DNA from: Lachnospiraceae bacterium
GTDB lineage: Bacteria; Bacillota; Clostridia; Lachnospirales; Lachnospiraceae
Length of the DNA stretch: 34,546 bases
Assembly: GCA_014804485.1 (NCBI GenBank)
Contig: JAAUZT010000035.1
Span: 71,622 to 106,167 of the forward strand
Reading direction: 5' to 3'
Under the pieces are notes generated by a model, which did not search any database, was not told where the DNA came from, and worked only from the letters and a program-made list of their open reading frames with translations. The stretch's first letter is position 1. Each line of letters begins with the position of its first letter. A program made the position numbers and the translations under genes. Below, piece by piece: positions 16,208-23,213 of the stretch.

Positions 16208-16317
16208 TTAATCTGATATCATGTATTCATAATACACCGCAGCCCGTTGAATTGCAAATTACTGCCATACGGCACATACCAAGGCTTGCGGAAATAACAT
16301 CACAGGAGGACAATAGA

Positions 16318-16587
16318 ATGGACACGAAAACAGAATTGAAAATCTGCCAGAGCTGCGGCATGCCGATGCAGGAGGATCAGTACGGAACCAATCAGGACGG
16401 AAGCAAGAACGAGATGTATTGTTGCTACTGTTATAAGAACGGCGCTTTCGTGCAGGACTGCACGATGGAGGAAATGGCGGACTTCTGCGCACCCTTTGAG
16501 GTCGAGGGCGGACGCAGCAAGACAATTGAGGAAGCTAAGGCGGGGCTGATGCAGTATTTTGCCACGTTGGGGCGGTGGAAAGCGTAG
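16318..16587 (+). CDS. Small zinc-ribbon domain protein
   Basis: An 89-residue protein matching the putative zinc-ribbon family found in many Clostridia. Cys10-X2-Cys13 (CQSCGMPM) and Cys35/Cys36-Cys38 (YCCYCYKNGAF) provide the metal ligands, followed by a helical tail (MEEMADFCAPFEVEGGRSKTIEEA is the family's characteristic region). The start at ATG 16318 follows ACAGGAGGAC; upstream in-frame codons are not supported. Biochemical function of the family is not established. A strong terminator follows at 16610, so it appears to be a single-gene transcript. Confidence 0.9.
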   Translation: MDTKTELKICQSCGMPMQEDQYGTNQDGSKNEMYCCYCYKNGAFVQDCTMEEMADFCAPFEVEGGRSKTIEEAKAGLMQYFATLGRWKA

Positions 16588-16609
16588 AATTCACTACTTA
16601 TTCATTCAA

Positions 16610-16642
16610 AAAGGTTGTCCATTCGGACAACCTTTCATTTTT
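16610..16642 (+). terminator. Rho-independent terminator after the zinc-ribbon gene
   Basis: AAAGGTTGTCC, a four-base loop (ATTC), GGACAACCTTT, then CATTTTT: a perfect 11-bp stem followed by a short U tract, 23 bases after the stop codon at 16587. Confidence 0.9.
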
Positions 16643-16654
16643 ACAAATATGCTG

Positions 16655-16775
16655 ATTTTTCTGTTGTCTGCCAACTGTCCGCCCTACCACATGCAGCTTA
16701 CTTGTGGAATTTTTCTGTTGCTCCCCAACTGTCCGTCCTACCATATACGGCACATATGTCAGATTTTTCGGGTGT
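16655..16775. repeat. 54-bp tandem repeat, two full copies and a fragment
   Basis: The 365-base gap between 16588 and 16952 holds, after the terminator, two consecutive 54-bp units (16655-16708 and 16709-16762) sharing ATTTTTCTGTTG, CCAACTGTCCG and CCTACCA blocks, and the start of a third (ATTTTTCGGGTG at 16763). Identity between the full copies is about three quarters by eye. The period is a multiple of three and a reading frame crosses it, but there is no ribosome-binding site or protein-like composition. It may be a dispersed non-coding repeat. Confidence 0.75.
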
Positions 16776-16907
16776 CAGCGCACCCAGACAGACGTATCTG
16801 CCTTGTTACTGTTATTGTATGAAGCAGTATTTTTTATGTCAAGGAAAATTCATTAACTTTTGCTAACTTATTTTCATAAAAAATATATCTTTCCCATGGA
16901 AGAACAT

Positions 16908-16937
16908 TTGTCAAAGAGCACTAAATCGTAATATACT
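16908..16937 (+). promoter_or_regulatory. Promoter for the phosphatase-like gene
   Basis: TTGTCA (16908-16913), 18 bases, TATACT (16932-16937), 15 bases before the ATG at 16953. Five of six bases match the -35 consensus and five of six the -10. The implied leader is very short. Confidence 0.65.
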
Positions 16938-16952
16938 GTTTATGGTGATAAT

Positions 16953-17273
16953 ATGAATCTACTTTTCTTATGCAGTCAAAATAAAAGGCGCAGTCTGACC
17001 GCCGAGAAGATCTTCGATGGTCACAACGGGCATCATGCGCGTTCAGCGGGAACAGAGCAGAACGCCAGAATCAAAGTTACTCCCGGTCTTCTCGGATGGG
17101 CGGATATCATTTTCTGTATGGAGAAAAAGCATTTGCGAAGAATTCTGGCAAAATATCCTGACATAATTGCCGATAAGAAAGTGGTCTGCCTTTACATCAG
17201 TGATGATTATGAATTTATGGACAGAGAATTGCAGGAACTGCTTAGAAGTTATGTTGATGAATATATTCGGTGA
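16953..17273 (+). CDS. Small tyrosine phosphatase-like protein (COG4551 type)
   Basis: A 106-residue protein resembling short low-molecular-weight protein tyrosine phosphatases. The N-terminal strand LLFLCSQNKRRSLTAE holds the P-loop CX5RS (Cys7, Arg13), and WADIIFCMEKKHLRRI plus VVCLYISDDYEFMDREL follow as in the predicted phosphatases of COG4551. It is shorter than classic LMW-PTPs (about 150 residues), but that is normal for this subgroup. Catalytic residues are present, yet activity in the subgroup is little studied. It is monocistronic by appearance and convergent with the methyltransferase gene at 17330-18397. Confidence 0.8.
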   Translation: MNLLFLCSQNKRRSLTAEKIFDGHNGHHARSAGTEQNARIKVTPGLLGWADIIFCMEKKHLRRILAKYPDIIADKKVVCLYISDDYEFMDRELQELLRSYVDEYIR

Positions 17274-17329
17274 TATTCCTGTTGCAGATAGTTATGCCTT
17301 TAAAACCCTTTTTGCATACAATCCGCAAC

Positions 17330-18397
17330 TCACATTTTCCTCGCCTTAATGACGAAAACCGTGGGCAGCATCAATGCTTTTTTACCGAAATCATCATGCG
17401 CCGCCATTGCTTTTTCCCTGTCGATTTCTTCAACCAGTTTTTCGATAACAAACCCGTTATCTGACAATGCATTAATATATGTACTCAACATACGGTTAGA
17501 CAGCATGATCTCTTTATCGCCCATACCGGCGCGATACCACTCTTCATTAAAATAGGAATTACTGAAAATCAGGTTACCGTTCTCAATGGACACGCACTTA
17601 TGGATCGGATGCGACCAGCCGAAGACAAATGCCCCGCCTTTTTTCAAATACGAATAAATATGCTTGAAGGTTTTATCCAAATCCGTCGTCCAGCCGATCC
17701 CGTAAACCGAATAAACCAGATCAAAATATTCGGTTGGTAGTCCGCATTCTTCTTCCATAGGTGAACAGACAAGTTCTGCGTTGACTTCCTGTGATTTAAG
17801 ATAATTCTTTGTACGTTCAATTTGATCTGCGGATATATCCAGTCCCCAAAGTTCGGCGGCGCCTGAATCAGCAGCATACTTTAACGAGCGACCGTTACCG
17901 CAACCGATTTCAAGGACTTTTGCCCCGGACAAATCTCCGAGTAATTTCAGCTTGTCCTCTGACGGGAAAAAATTTCCCCAACTGGGCAAAGCGGTTGCGC
18001 CTAAGAATTCGCTGCCTATGGTACTCCAAAATTCTGTATTTGTCTTATGCGCTTCATCGGCAGACATCTCGACATTATTCACACAGCCTAAAACCTTGCC
18101 GCCAACAATGTTCTTTTTCATTTTTTCCGCTTCTTTTACGAGTTCCATAATATTTTCCTCTGCCTTCTTCTTATAGTCAGCATCGCTCAGTTTCTCACCC
18201 GAAAACAACTCATTAAGACTGATGTTAAGAATTCTACTGATGGGCTGTATGAAGGATAATTCGGGCATACCATTGCCGCATTCCCACTTACTGACGGTTT
18301 TATCACTAATACCCAGAGCATCAGCAAATTCACGCTGGGTCAGCTTCTGCTGTTTTCTCATTTTTGCAATAAATCTGCCTATTTTAACTTGATCCAT
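17330..18397 (-). CDS. HTH (XRE) - SAM methyltransferase fusion protein
   Basis: A 355-residue two-domain protein. Residues 5-62 form a Cro/C1-type helix-turn-helix (LTQREFADALGISDKTVSKWECGNGMPEL), a helical linker runs to about 110, and residues about 120-355 form a class I SAM-dependent methyltransferase with motif I VLEIGCGNG (161-169), motif II LWGLDIS and motif IV FDLVYSVYGIGW. The C-terminal part resembles small-molecule methyltransferases (Methyltransf_11 type). The combination suggests a regulator that also modifies a metabolite, or a resistance enzyme controlling its own expression; both are inference. The start follows AAGGTGGTG at long spacing. The promoter at 18438-18443 has a CTACGA/TCGTAG palindrome beside it that could be its own operator. 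Confidence 0.88.
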   Translation of the reverse strand: MDQVKIGRFIAKMRKQQKLTQREFADALGISDKTVSKWECGNGMPELSFIQPISRILNISLNELFSGEKLSDADYKKKAEENIMELVKEAEKMKKNIVGGKVLGCVNNVEMSADEAHKTNTEFWSTIGSEFLGATALPSWGNFFPSEDKLKLLGDLSGAKVLEIGCGNGRSLKYAADSGAAELWGLDISADQIERTKNYLKSQEVNAELVCSPMEEECGLPTEYFDLVYSVYGIGWTTDLDKTFKHIYSYLKKGGAFVFGWSHPIHKCVSIENGNLIFSNSYFNEEWYRAGMGDKEIMLSNRMLSTYINALSDNGFVIEKLVEEIDREKAMAAHDDFGKKALMLPTVFVIKARKM

Positions 18398-18437
18398 GTC
18401 GGCACCGCACCACCTTTTTACAAATTTCTATGAAAAT

Positions 18438-18480
18438 ATTATATGATAGCCGGCGGAAGAATCACACCTACGAATCGTAG
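18438..18480 (-). promoter_or_regulatory. Promoter and palindrome upstream of the HTH-methyltransferase gene
   Basis: On the minus strand a consensus TATAAT -10 (18443-18438) lies about 40 bases upstream of the start; the -35 hexamer is poor (TGTGAT at 18466-18461). Just upstream sits the palindrome CTACGA-A-TCGTAG (18468-18480). A weak -35 with an adjacent dyad suits a regulated promoter, possibly controlled by the encoded HTH domain. Confidence 0.5.
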
Positions 18481-18487
18481 AGTTTTT

Positions 18488-18521
18488 ATAAAAAAAGTAA
18501 ATTCCTTCGGAATTAACTTTG
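18488..18521. repeat. 34-bp repeat, left copy
   Basis: These 34 bases (starting ATAAAAAAAGTAAATTCC and ending TTAACTTTG) are identical to 21551-21584. They contain the short hairpin AATTCC-TTC-GGAATT. The two copies bracket the complete amino acid ABC operon at 18734-21317. Confidence 0.9.
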
Positions 18522-18573
18522 CGGGATTTGCTTGATTACGCTTCGCAAACTCGTGGCAATCCGGGCAATTCCC

Positions 18574-18617
18574 TATATAATAAAATATAGGGGACGTTTC
18601 CAATCGAAGCGTCCCCT
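18574..18617 (-). terminator. Terminator downstream of the second ABC operon
   Basis: AGGGGACG (18589-18596) pairs with CGTCCCCT (18610-18617), extended by TTTC/GAAG with a five-base loop. Read on the minus strand it is followed by an AT-rich run (ATATTTTATTATA), fitting a terminator for the binding-protein gene ending at 18734. The rest of the 336-base gap 18398-18733 holds the palindrome, the 34-bp repeat and AT-rich DNA, with no gene seen. Confidence 0.7.
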
Positions 18618-18733
18618 GTAAAATCTTACAATATATTCCGTATATTTCTTTAGAACCGTTTTGTACGCAAAAGAATTATTACATACACACCAATTCATTC
18701 TATATACGATATCCGGCTTATTTTATATAAATC

Positions 18734-19639
18734 CTATTCCGCTGTCGTTTCCTCAGTATACTTCACACCCAGATCAGAGATCGTACCGTCGGCAAGTTTC
18801 GCTTCGACTGCCTTATTGATCATATCCAGAAGCTCTGTATTGCCCTTCCGAACTGCGATCGCATATTCCTCAGACTCAAATGCCGCGGAATCCTCCACGA
18901 TCTTAAGACCTTCATTGTCACTGACATACTTCTGCGCGGTTGCGGAATCAATAACGACTACATCACACTTGCCGTTTACCAGCTCCATAACAGCCTCTGT
19001 ACCTTTTTTGAATGCCTCGTAAGGATAGCCCAGATCCTGAACGCATATTTCGCCGGTGTATCCCTGTACAACACAAATCTTCTTATCCGCCATATCGGTT
19101 GCTGCCGCAATGTCGGAATCTTCTTTCACGATCATAACCTGTGTCGCCGTATAGTACGGTGTGGAGAAATCAACTGATTCCAGTCTTTCTTCCGTCACTG
19201 TCATACCAGCGATTGCCGCATCGATCTGACCATTCTGCAATGCGATAAGCAGGGAGTCAAATTCCATATTCTCGACTGCCGCTGTCATACCGTTGTCTTC
19301 GGCGATCTGCTTTGCAATTGCCATGTCGATACCGTCATACTGATCGATCACGCCATTGCTTGCAACGAACTCAAAAGGCGGGAACTCCGCATTGGTACCG
19401 AATGTGATAACGCCCTCTGTCTTCGTAATCGCCGCAGACTGCTCTTCCTCTGCAACAGCTTCGTTGTCTGTGTTCGCTGCGTCGTCTGTGTTCGTTACAT
19501 TGTCTGTGTCCGCTACGTCCACAGTCGTCTCGTCCGCTGCTGCGCCTGTGTCTGCCGCCTGATCTGCATTGCCGCCGCACGCTGTCATCATCATAGCTAC
19601 AGCCAGCATGAGCGCTGCTACTTTTGTTGTCTTTTTCAT
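18734..19639 (-). CDS. Amino acid ABC substrate-binding lipoprotein, canonical order
   Basis: A 301-residue binding lipoprotein of the SBP_bac_3 family. Signal peptide with lipobox MTAC (Cys21), a long Asp/Thr/Ala linker to about residue 72, then lobe 1 (about 76-173: GVITFGTNAEFPPFEF, IDAAIAGMTVTEERLESVDFSTPYY, QVMIV) followed by lobe 2 (about 185-296: ICVVQGYTGE, CDVVVIDSATAQKYV, ESEEYAIAVRKGNTELL, KLADGTISDL). This is the usual order, unlike the protein at 4673-5536. The start follows GGAGGAGAATATT, identical to the leader of the other binding-protein gene. It is the last gene of the permease-ATPase-binding protein operon, separated from the ATPase by 244 bases with no ORF. The ligand is probably a polar amino acid. 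Confidence 0.95.
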   Translation of the reverse strand: MKKTTKVAALMLAVAMMMTACGGNADQAADTGAAADETTVDVADTDNVTNTDDAANTDNEAVAEEEQSAAITKTEGVITFGTNAEFPPFEFVASNGVIDQYDGIDMAIAKQIAEDNGMTAAVENMEFDSLLIALQNGQIDAAIAGMTVTEERLESVDFSTPYYTATQVMIVKEDSDIAAATDMADKKICVVQGYTGEICVQDLGYPYEAFKKGTEAVMELVNGKCDVVVIDSATAQKYVSDNEGLKIVEDSAAFESEEYAIAVRKGNTELLDMINKAVEAKLADGTISDLGVKYTEETTAE

Positions 19640-19883
19640 AATATTCTCCTCCTATATTAAAATGTATCCCGGTAACTGCCCACCGGATATGATCAGGCAG
19701 TTCCCTATATCTTAAGCCGATCCGCCTCAAGCAAGACACACTCTTCTTCATAAATAACCTTCTATTGAAGAGCTTCTCATGACAGACGGACGACATGATA
19801 CCACTGCTACACCCTGCCGCTCTTTATTTACTACGATTTATTATCTTTCATTCGTACACATGCAGAGCCGATCTGATTCGCTG

Positions 19884-20606
19884 TTACAGCACTTTACTTA
19901 AGAATAATTTCGTTCTCTCATTCTTCGGATCATTAAATACTTGCTCCGGTGTGCCGCTTTCCATAACTTTTCCCTGATCTATAAAAAGCACTCTGGATGC
20001 CACTTCCCTTGCAAAACCCATCTCGTGGGTAACGATCACCATAGTCATGCCGGACTTGGCAAGATCCTTCATAACATCCAACACTTCACCTACCATCTCC
20101 GGATCCAGCGCTGAAGTCGGTTCATCGAAAAGCATGATCTCCGGATTCATGGCCAGCGCCCTCGCGATCGCAACACGCTGTTGCTGCCCGCCGGACAACT
20201 GCGCCGGATAAGCATCCGCTTTCTCCGCCAGATTAACCCGCTCTAACAGCTCCTGTCCTCTCTTGACCGCCTCGGCCTTCGTCATTTTCTTAAGAAGCAC
20301 CGGCGCCAGCGTGATATTATCCATGATCGTCAGATGGGGAAACAGATTAAATTGCTGGAACACCATACCCATCTTCTGTCTGACATGATTCACGTTTACC
20401 TTGGGCGCATTAATCATCTGGTCATCCACATAAATCTCACCCTCAGTTGCCTTTTCCAGCAGATTCAGGCACCTTAGGAAAGTGCTTTTACCGGAACCGG
20501 AAGGCCCGATCACAACCACAACTTCTCCTTGCGTGATATGTTCATCAATACCGTCCAAAACAGTCAGATCACCAAATTTTTTATGTAAGTTCTTCACTTT
20601 GATCAT
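19884..20606 (-). CDS. Polar amino acid ABC transporter ATP-binding protein
   Basis: A 240-residue GlnQ-type ATPase of standard length: Walker [10 protein letters not shown] (34-42), Q-loop [13 protein letters not shown], signature [15 protein letters not shown], Walker [15 protein letters not shown] and switch region [11 protein letters not shown]. It would energise uptake of a polar amino acid together with the permease encoded 12 bases upstream. The start at 20606 follows AGGAGGAGTACC. The gap to the binding-protein gene (19640-19883) contains weak hairpins (for example AACTGCC/GGCAGTT around 19675-19702) but no gene. Confidence 0.96.
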   Translation of the reverse strand: MIKVKNLHKKFGDLTVLDGIDEHITQGEVVVVIGPSGSGKSTFLRCLNLLEKATEGEIYVDDQMINAPKVNVNHVRQKMGMVFQQFNLFPHLTIMDNITLAPVLLKKMTKAEAVKRGQELLERVNLAEKADAYPAQLSGGQQQRVAIARALAMNPEIMLFDEPTSALDPEMVGEVLDVMKDLAKSGMTMVIVTHEMGFAREVASRVLFIDQGKVMESGTPEQVFNDPKNERTKLFLSKVL

Positions 20607-20618
20607 AAGGTACTCCTC

Positions 20619-21317
20619 CTATCTAACGTCAGATTTACGCAGGCTGATTTCGATTCTGCGAAGTACCAGCGTCAAGATCTTAATCAGTACATAGTATATG
20701 ACCGCAGTTCCAATCAGCGGCATAAATGCGATAAATGTCGCACTCTTGATGAAATCGCCCGCTTTCTGGATATCCATCAGCCCAACATAGCCGACGATCG
20801 CCGTCTCCTTGATGAGAACAATAAACTCATTACATAACGCCGGAAAGATATTCTTCACCGCCTGCGGAATGACGATCCTTGTCATTGTTTGAAAGGAATT
20901 GAGTCCAAGCGATCTTCCTGCCTCGGTCTGCCCATGATTCACCGAGAGAATACCACCCCTGATAATTTCCGACACATAGGCGCCGGAATTAATGCCAAAG
21001 GCGATTGCCGCGATAATCCATTTATTGAGATTGACCGTAGCAAAAACAACAAAATAAATGATCATCAACTGGGTAACGGAAGGAGTACCCCTTATCACGT
21101 CCGTATATATTCCGCCGATCACCTTCGGCAGTTTTCTCTTGGACAGGTTACACATCGCAATCAGAATACCGATCATAATACCGATAACGACTGCCAGAAG
21201 TGAAACCTTAATCGTAACGCCGACACCGCTCACTAACAGTTTATAACGGTCTTCTTTGATAAAACATTTATAAAATGTGTCACAGAAATTGGAAAACCAC
21301 TCTTGAATCCCTGTCAT
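20619..21317 (-). CDS. Polar amino acid ABC transporter permease
   Basis: A 232-residue HisM/GlnP-family membrane protein, first gene of the second ABC operon. After a hydrophilic N-terminus (about 25 residues) come the family helices, the RGTPSVTQLMIIYF segment, YVSEIIRGGILSVNHGQTEAGRSLG, and the EAA loop ending in IVIPQAVKNIFPALCNEFIVLIKETAIVGYVG. Around five membrane helices are visible. The gene starts at ATG 21317 and has a recognisable promoter at 21350-21378. It pairs with the ATPase at 19884-20606 and the canonical binding protein at 18734-19639. Confidence 0.95.
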   Translation of the reverse strand: MTGIQEWFSNFCDTFYKCFIKEDRYKLLVSGVGVTIKVSLLAVVIGIMIGILIAMCNLSKRKLPKVIGGIYTDVIRGTPSVTQLMIIYFVVFATVNLNKWIIAAIAFGINSGAYVSEIIRGGILSVNHGQTEAGRSLGLNSFQTMTRIVIPQAVKNIFPALCNEFIVLIKETAIVGYVGLMDIQKAGDFIKSATFIAFMPLIGTAVIYYVLIKILTLVLRRIEISLRKSDVR

Positions 21318-21349
21318 TTGTTTTCATCCTTTCGCTTAATTTAACTCGC

Positions 21350-21378
21350 ATTATATCACAAAGAATGTAGGTTGAAAA
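21350..21378 (-). promoter_or_regulatory. Promoter of the second amino acid ABC operon
   Basis: Minus strand: TTTTCA (21378-21373), 17 bases, TATAAT (21355-21350) preceded by TG as an extended -10. It lies 33 bases upstream of the permease ATG, consistent with a short leader and no riboswitch. Confidence 0.65.
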
Positions 21379-21408
21379 GCATAAATATAACAAAATTAAT
21401 GAATAATC

Positions 21409-21432
21409 TGCATATTTTAATGAAAATATGCA
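21409..21432. promoter_or_regulatory. Perfect 10-bp inverted repeat upstream of the ABC operon
   Basis: TGCATATTTT (21409-21418), AATG, AAAATATGCA (21423-21432). It lies about 30 bases upstream of the -35 of the ABC promoter. It overlaps a second dyad (TGAAAAT/ATTTTCA, 21421-21438) and is followed by a repeated 11-mer beginning ATCATTTTTG (from about 21440). Candidate operator; ArgR-type boxes are AT-rich dyads of similar size, but this is not a close match. Confidence 0.5.
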
Positions 21433-21550
21433 TTTTCAAATCATTTTTGTATCATTTTTGCATCATTTTTCATTCACATCTTGCCATTTCCAAATCACCG
21501 TGCCATACTAATGCATACCATATTAATAATTTAATGTAAACATCTATATA

Positions 21551-21675
21551 ATAAAAAAAGTAAATTCCTTCGGAATTAACTTTGTAAATTCCTTTGCAAT
21601 TATCTTTGTAAATTCCTTTGCAATTATCTTTGTAAATTCTTTCGGAATTATCTTTGTAAATTCTTTCGGAATTAC
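21551..21675. repeat. 34-bp repeat (right copy) and 24-bp tandem hairpin array
   Basis: 21551-21584 is the second copy of the 34-bp repeat at 18488-18521. It leads into an array of 24-bp units starting at 21574, 21598, 21622 and 21646, ending at 21675. Each unit contains AATT(C)...(G)AATT arms around TTTGTAAATT, so each could form a small hairpin; the units fall into two versions (CCTTTGC and CTTTCGG). The array sits 55 bases upstream of the lipoprotein gene. The rest of the 412-base gap 21318-21729 is AT-rich with the promoter and dyad listed above. Confidence 0.85.
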
Positions 21676-21729
21676 TTTTAGTTTCGCTCGATACACCTTA
21701 AGATTTCAACAAGGAGGACTATCATAATC

Positions 21730-23136
21730 ATGAAAACCCGTATAACAAATAGACATGACACTATTGATAACCACCCAATTCTACCTAAAAACGGAACTGG
21801 GAAAATTGCAGTCTGTACTCTGCTGCTGTATGCGGTAATCTGCTGTACAGCCTGCGGTTCTAACGGATCTGATTCCGGAACAAATGATACTGAAAACGGA
21901 GCGCAGCAGCCGAATGAGACAGCAGACAGCAGCCTCGGTCAAACCGATGAAAATACAAATGAAAGCAATGGTGAGGCGGATAGTGCAGCCGTAAATGACA
22001 CTTCTGTCAATATTGGAAAATCCAACATAGACATTCAAATGCAGACGGAAGAAGACAATAAATCCACGGAAGACGGCACGGTATATTTCTACAAGAGCGT
22101 TATCTATCCCGTCGTCACTATGGAAGGAAATGCGGAGGCTGCCGATAAGATCAATGCCGACATCCGCTCCCGGATTGATTCTTTTCATGCAAACAAAGAA
22201 GTGGAAGACATGGCAGAAGAAATGTTGCAATACTTCGAGGAAGAGGATAATGATTATCCCTTGCTCGGCTACAGTGCTGGGCTGACGTATAAGACCGTCA
22301 GAGCGGACAGCGATGTGATCTCTTTTACGCTGACCTATGACTCCTTCAGCGGCGGTGCGCACGGCAATTACACGATGCTGGGAGCCAACTACAGTGCCAA
22401 GACCGGCGACCTGATCTCCTTCTCTGATCTGAGCGATGATCCTGCCGCTTTTCGGGAAGACACGTTATCCTATAATCAAAAATTGGCGGGAACTGAATCC
22501 TACGCCGATCGGATGTTTTCAGCCGACGACATTACAAACGGCACGCTAGAGTCCGTGCTGTACGCCGACAACGCATGGTATCTGTCCACCTCGGGTCTGG
22601 TCTTTATAAGTGAGCCTTACGCCCTCGGACCTTATGCCGCAGGAATTATTGAGTTCGTTATTCCCTACAGCGATCTGGCGGATATGGGATTTAAAGAGTC
22701 CTATACTTATTCGGACAGATTTGTGATGAAAATGCAGCCGCATGAAACCTACACCGCCGACTTAAACGGGGACAGTGAGGAGGACTCTGTTATTTTTTAT
22801 CCGGAAGACCAAAATGCCGACGGAACATATGATTACACGCCTCATCTGTTCATTAATGACATGGATCTTGCAGAAGACGGTGTTCCGGAAATACAAGAAC
22901 AGCTCGCAAACCTTATTGTCGCATGGGCGGAAGTCTCTCTATTCGACTTGATTCCTGATGACAATTATATCGAGCTCATGCTTGTAGCCGGCGAGGCAGA
23001 AGGTGATGATTACGTTTATTACAGCCACTTCTATCGGTATGCGGAAGACGGCTCTCTCATCTATCTCGGCAAGGTCAAGGGCGATGCCGGTGACCCCACT
23101 GTTGATGTGTCACCTCTTATATCCGACGTGCAATAG
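21730..23136 (+). CDS. Secreted lipoprotein with DUF4163/DUF3298-like region
   Basis: A 468-residue exported protein. A hydrophobic segment (about 25-38) precedes CCTACGS, with Cys42 as the likely lipidation site; the lipobox is atypical. An acidic low-complexity spacer runs to about residue 110. Residues about 115-330 resemble the PdaC/RsiV-like DUF4163 plus DUF3298 arrangement (YPVVTMEGNAEAADKINADIRSRI, SFTLTYDSFSGGAHGNYTMLGANYSAKTGDLISFSDL, GLVFISEPYALGPYAAGIIEFVIPYSDL). The C-terminal third has a calcium-loop-like DLNGDSEED. Function is unknown; the family occurs in anti-sigma factors and cell-wall proteins, but no sigma gene is adjacent. AAGGAGG precedes the start at 12-base spacing. It is followed by a shared bidirectional terminator. 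Confidence 0.82.
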   Translation: MKTRITNRHDTIDNHPILPKNGTGKIAVCTLLLYAVICCTACGSNGSDSGTNDTENGAQQPNETADSSLGQTDENTNESNGEADSAAVNDTSVNIGKSNIDIQMQTEEDNKSTEDGTVYFYKSVIYPVVTMEGNAEAADKINADIRSRIDSFHANKEVEDMAEEMLQYFEEEDNDYPLLGYSAGLTYKTVRADSDVISFTLTYDSFSGGAHGNYTMLGANYSAKTGDLISFSDLSDDPAAFREDTLSYNQKLAGTESYADRMFSADDITNGTLESVLYADNAWYLSTSGLVFISEPYALGPYAAGIIEFVIPYSDLADMGFKESYTYSDRFVMKMQPHETYTADLNGDSEEDSVIFYPEDQNADGTYDYTPHLFINDMDLAEDGVPEIQEQLANLIVAWAEVSLFDLIPDDNYIELMLVAGEAEGDDYVYYSHFYRYAEDGSLIYLGKVKGDAGDPTVDVSPLISDVQ

Positions 23137-23144
23137 TAATTTGA

Positions 23145-23208
23145 AAAAGAGAAACTTATCGGCAACGAAAACTCTGTATAACCCCGTACCGATTAAAGTT
23201 TCTCTTTT
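23145..23208. terminator. Bidirectional terminator between convergent genes
   Basis: AAAAGAGAAACTTATCGG (23145-23162) pairs with CCGATTAAAGTTTCTCTTTT (23189-23208) with a two-base bulge. The A-rich and T-rich ends allow termination in both directions, serving the lipoprotein gene (+) and the DUF4422 gene (-), which ends at 23214. Confidence 0.85.
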
Positions 23209-23213
23209 ATATT

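Noticed and set aside
16559..16822. Open frame crossing the terminator and 54-bp repeat
   Set aside because: It runs through a perfect terminator hairpin and the repeat units, and has no ribosome-binding site; treated as non-coding repeat.
21551..21675. CRISPR array
   Set aside because: The 24-bp units are contiguous with no spacers, and there are no cas genes.
21318..21730. Riboswitch or T-box upstream of the ABC operon
   Set aside because: The promoter at 21350-21378 leaves a leader of about 30 nt, too short, and no T-box or aptamer motif is visible.
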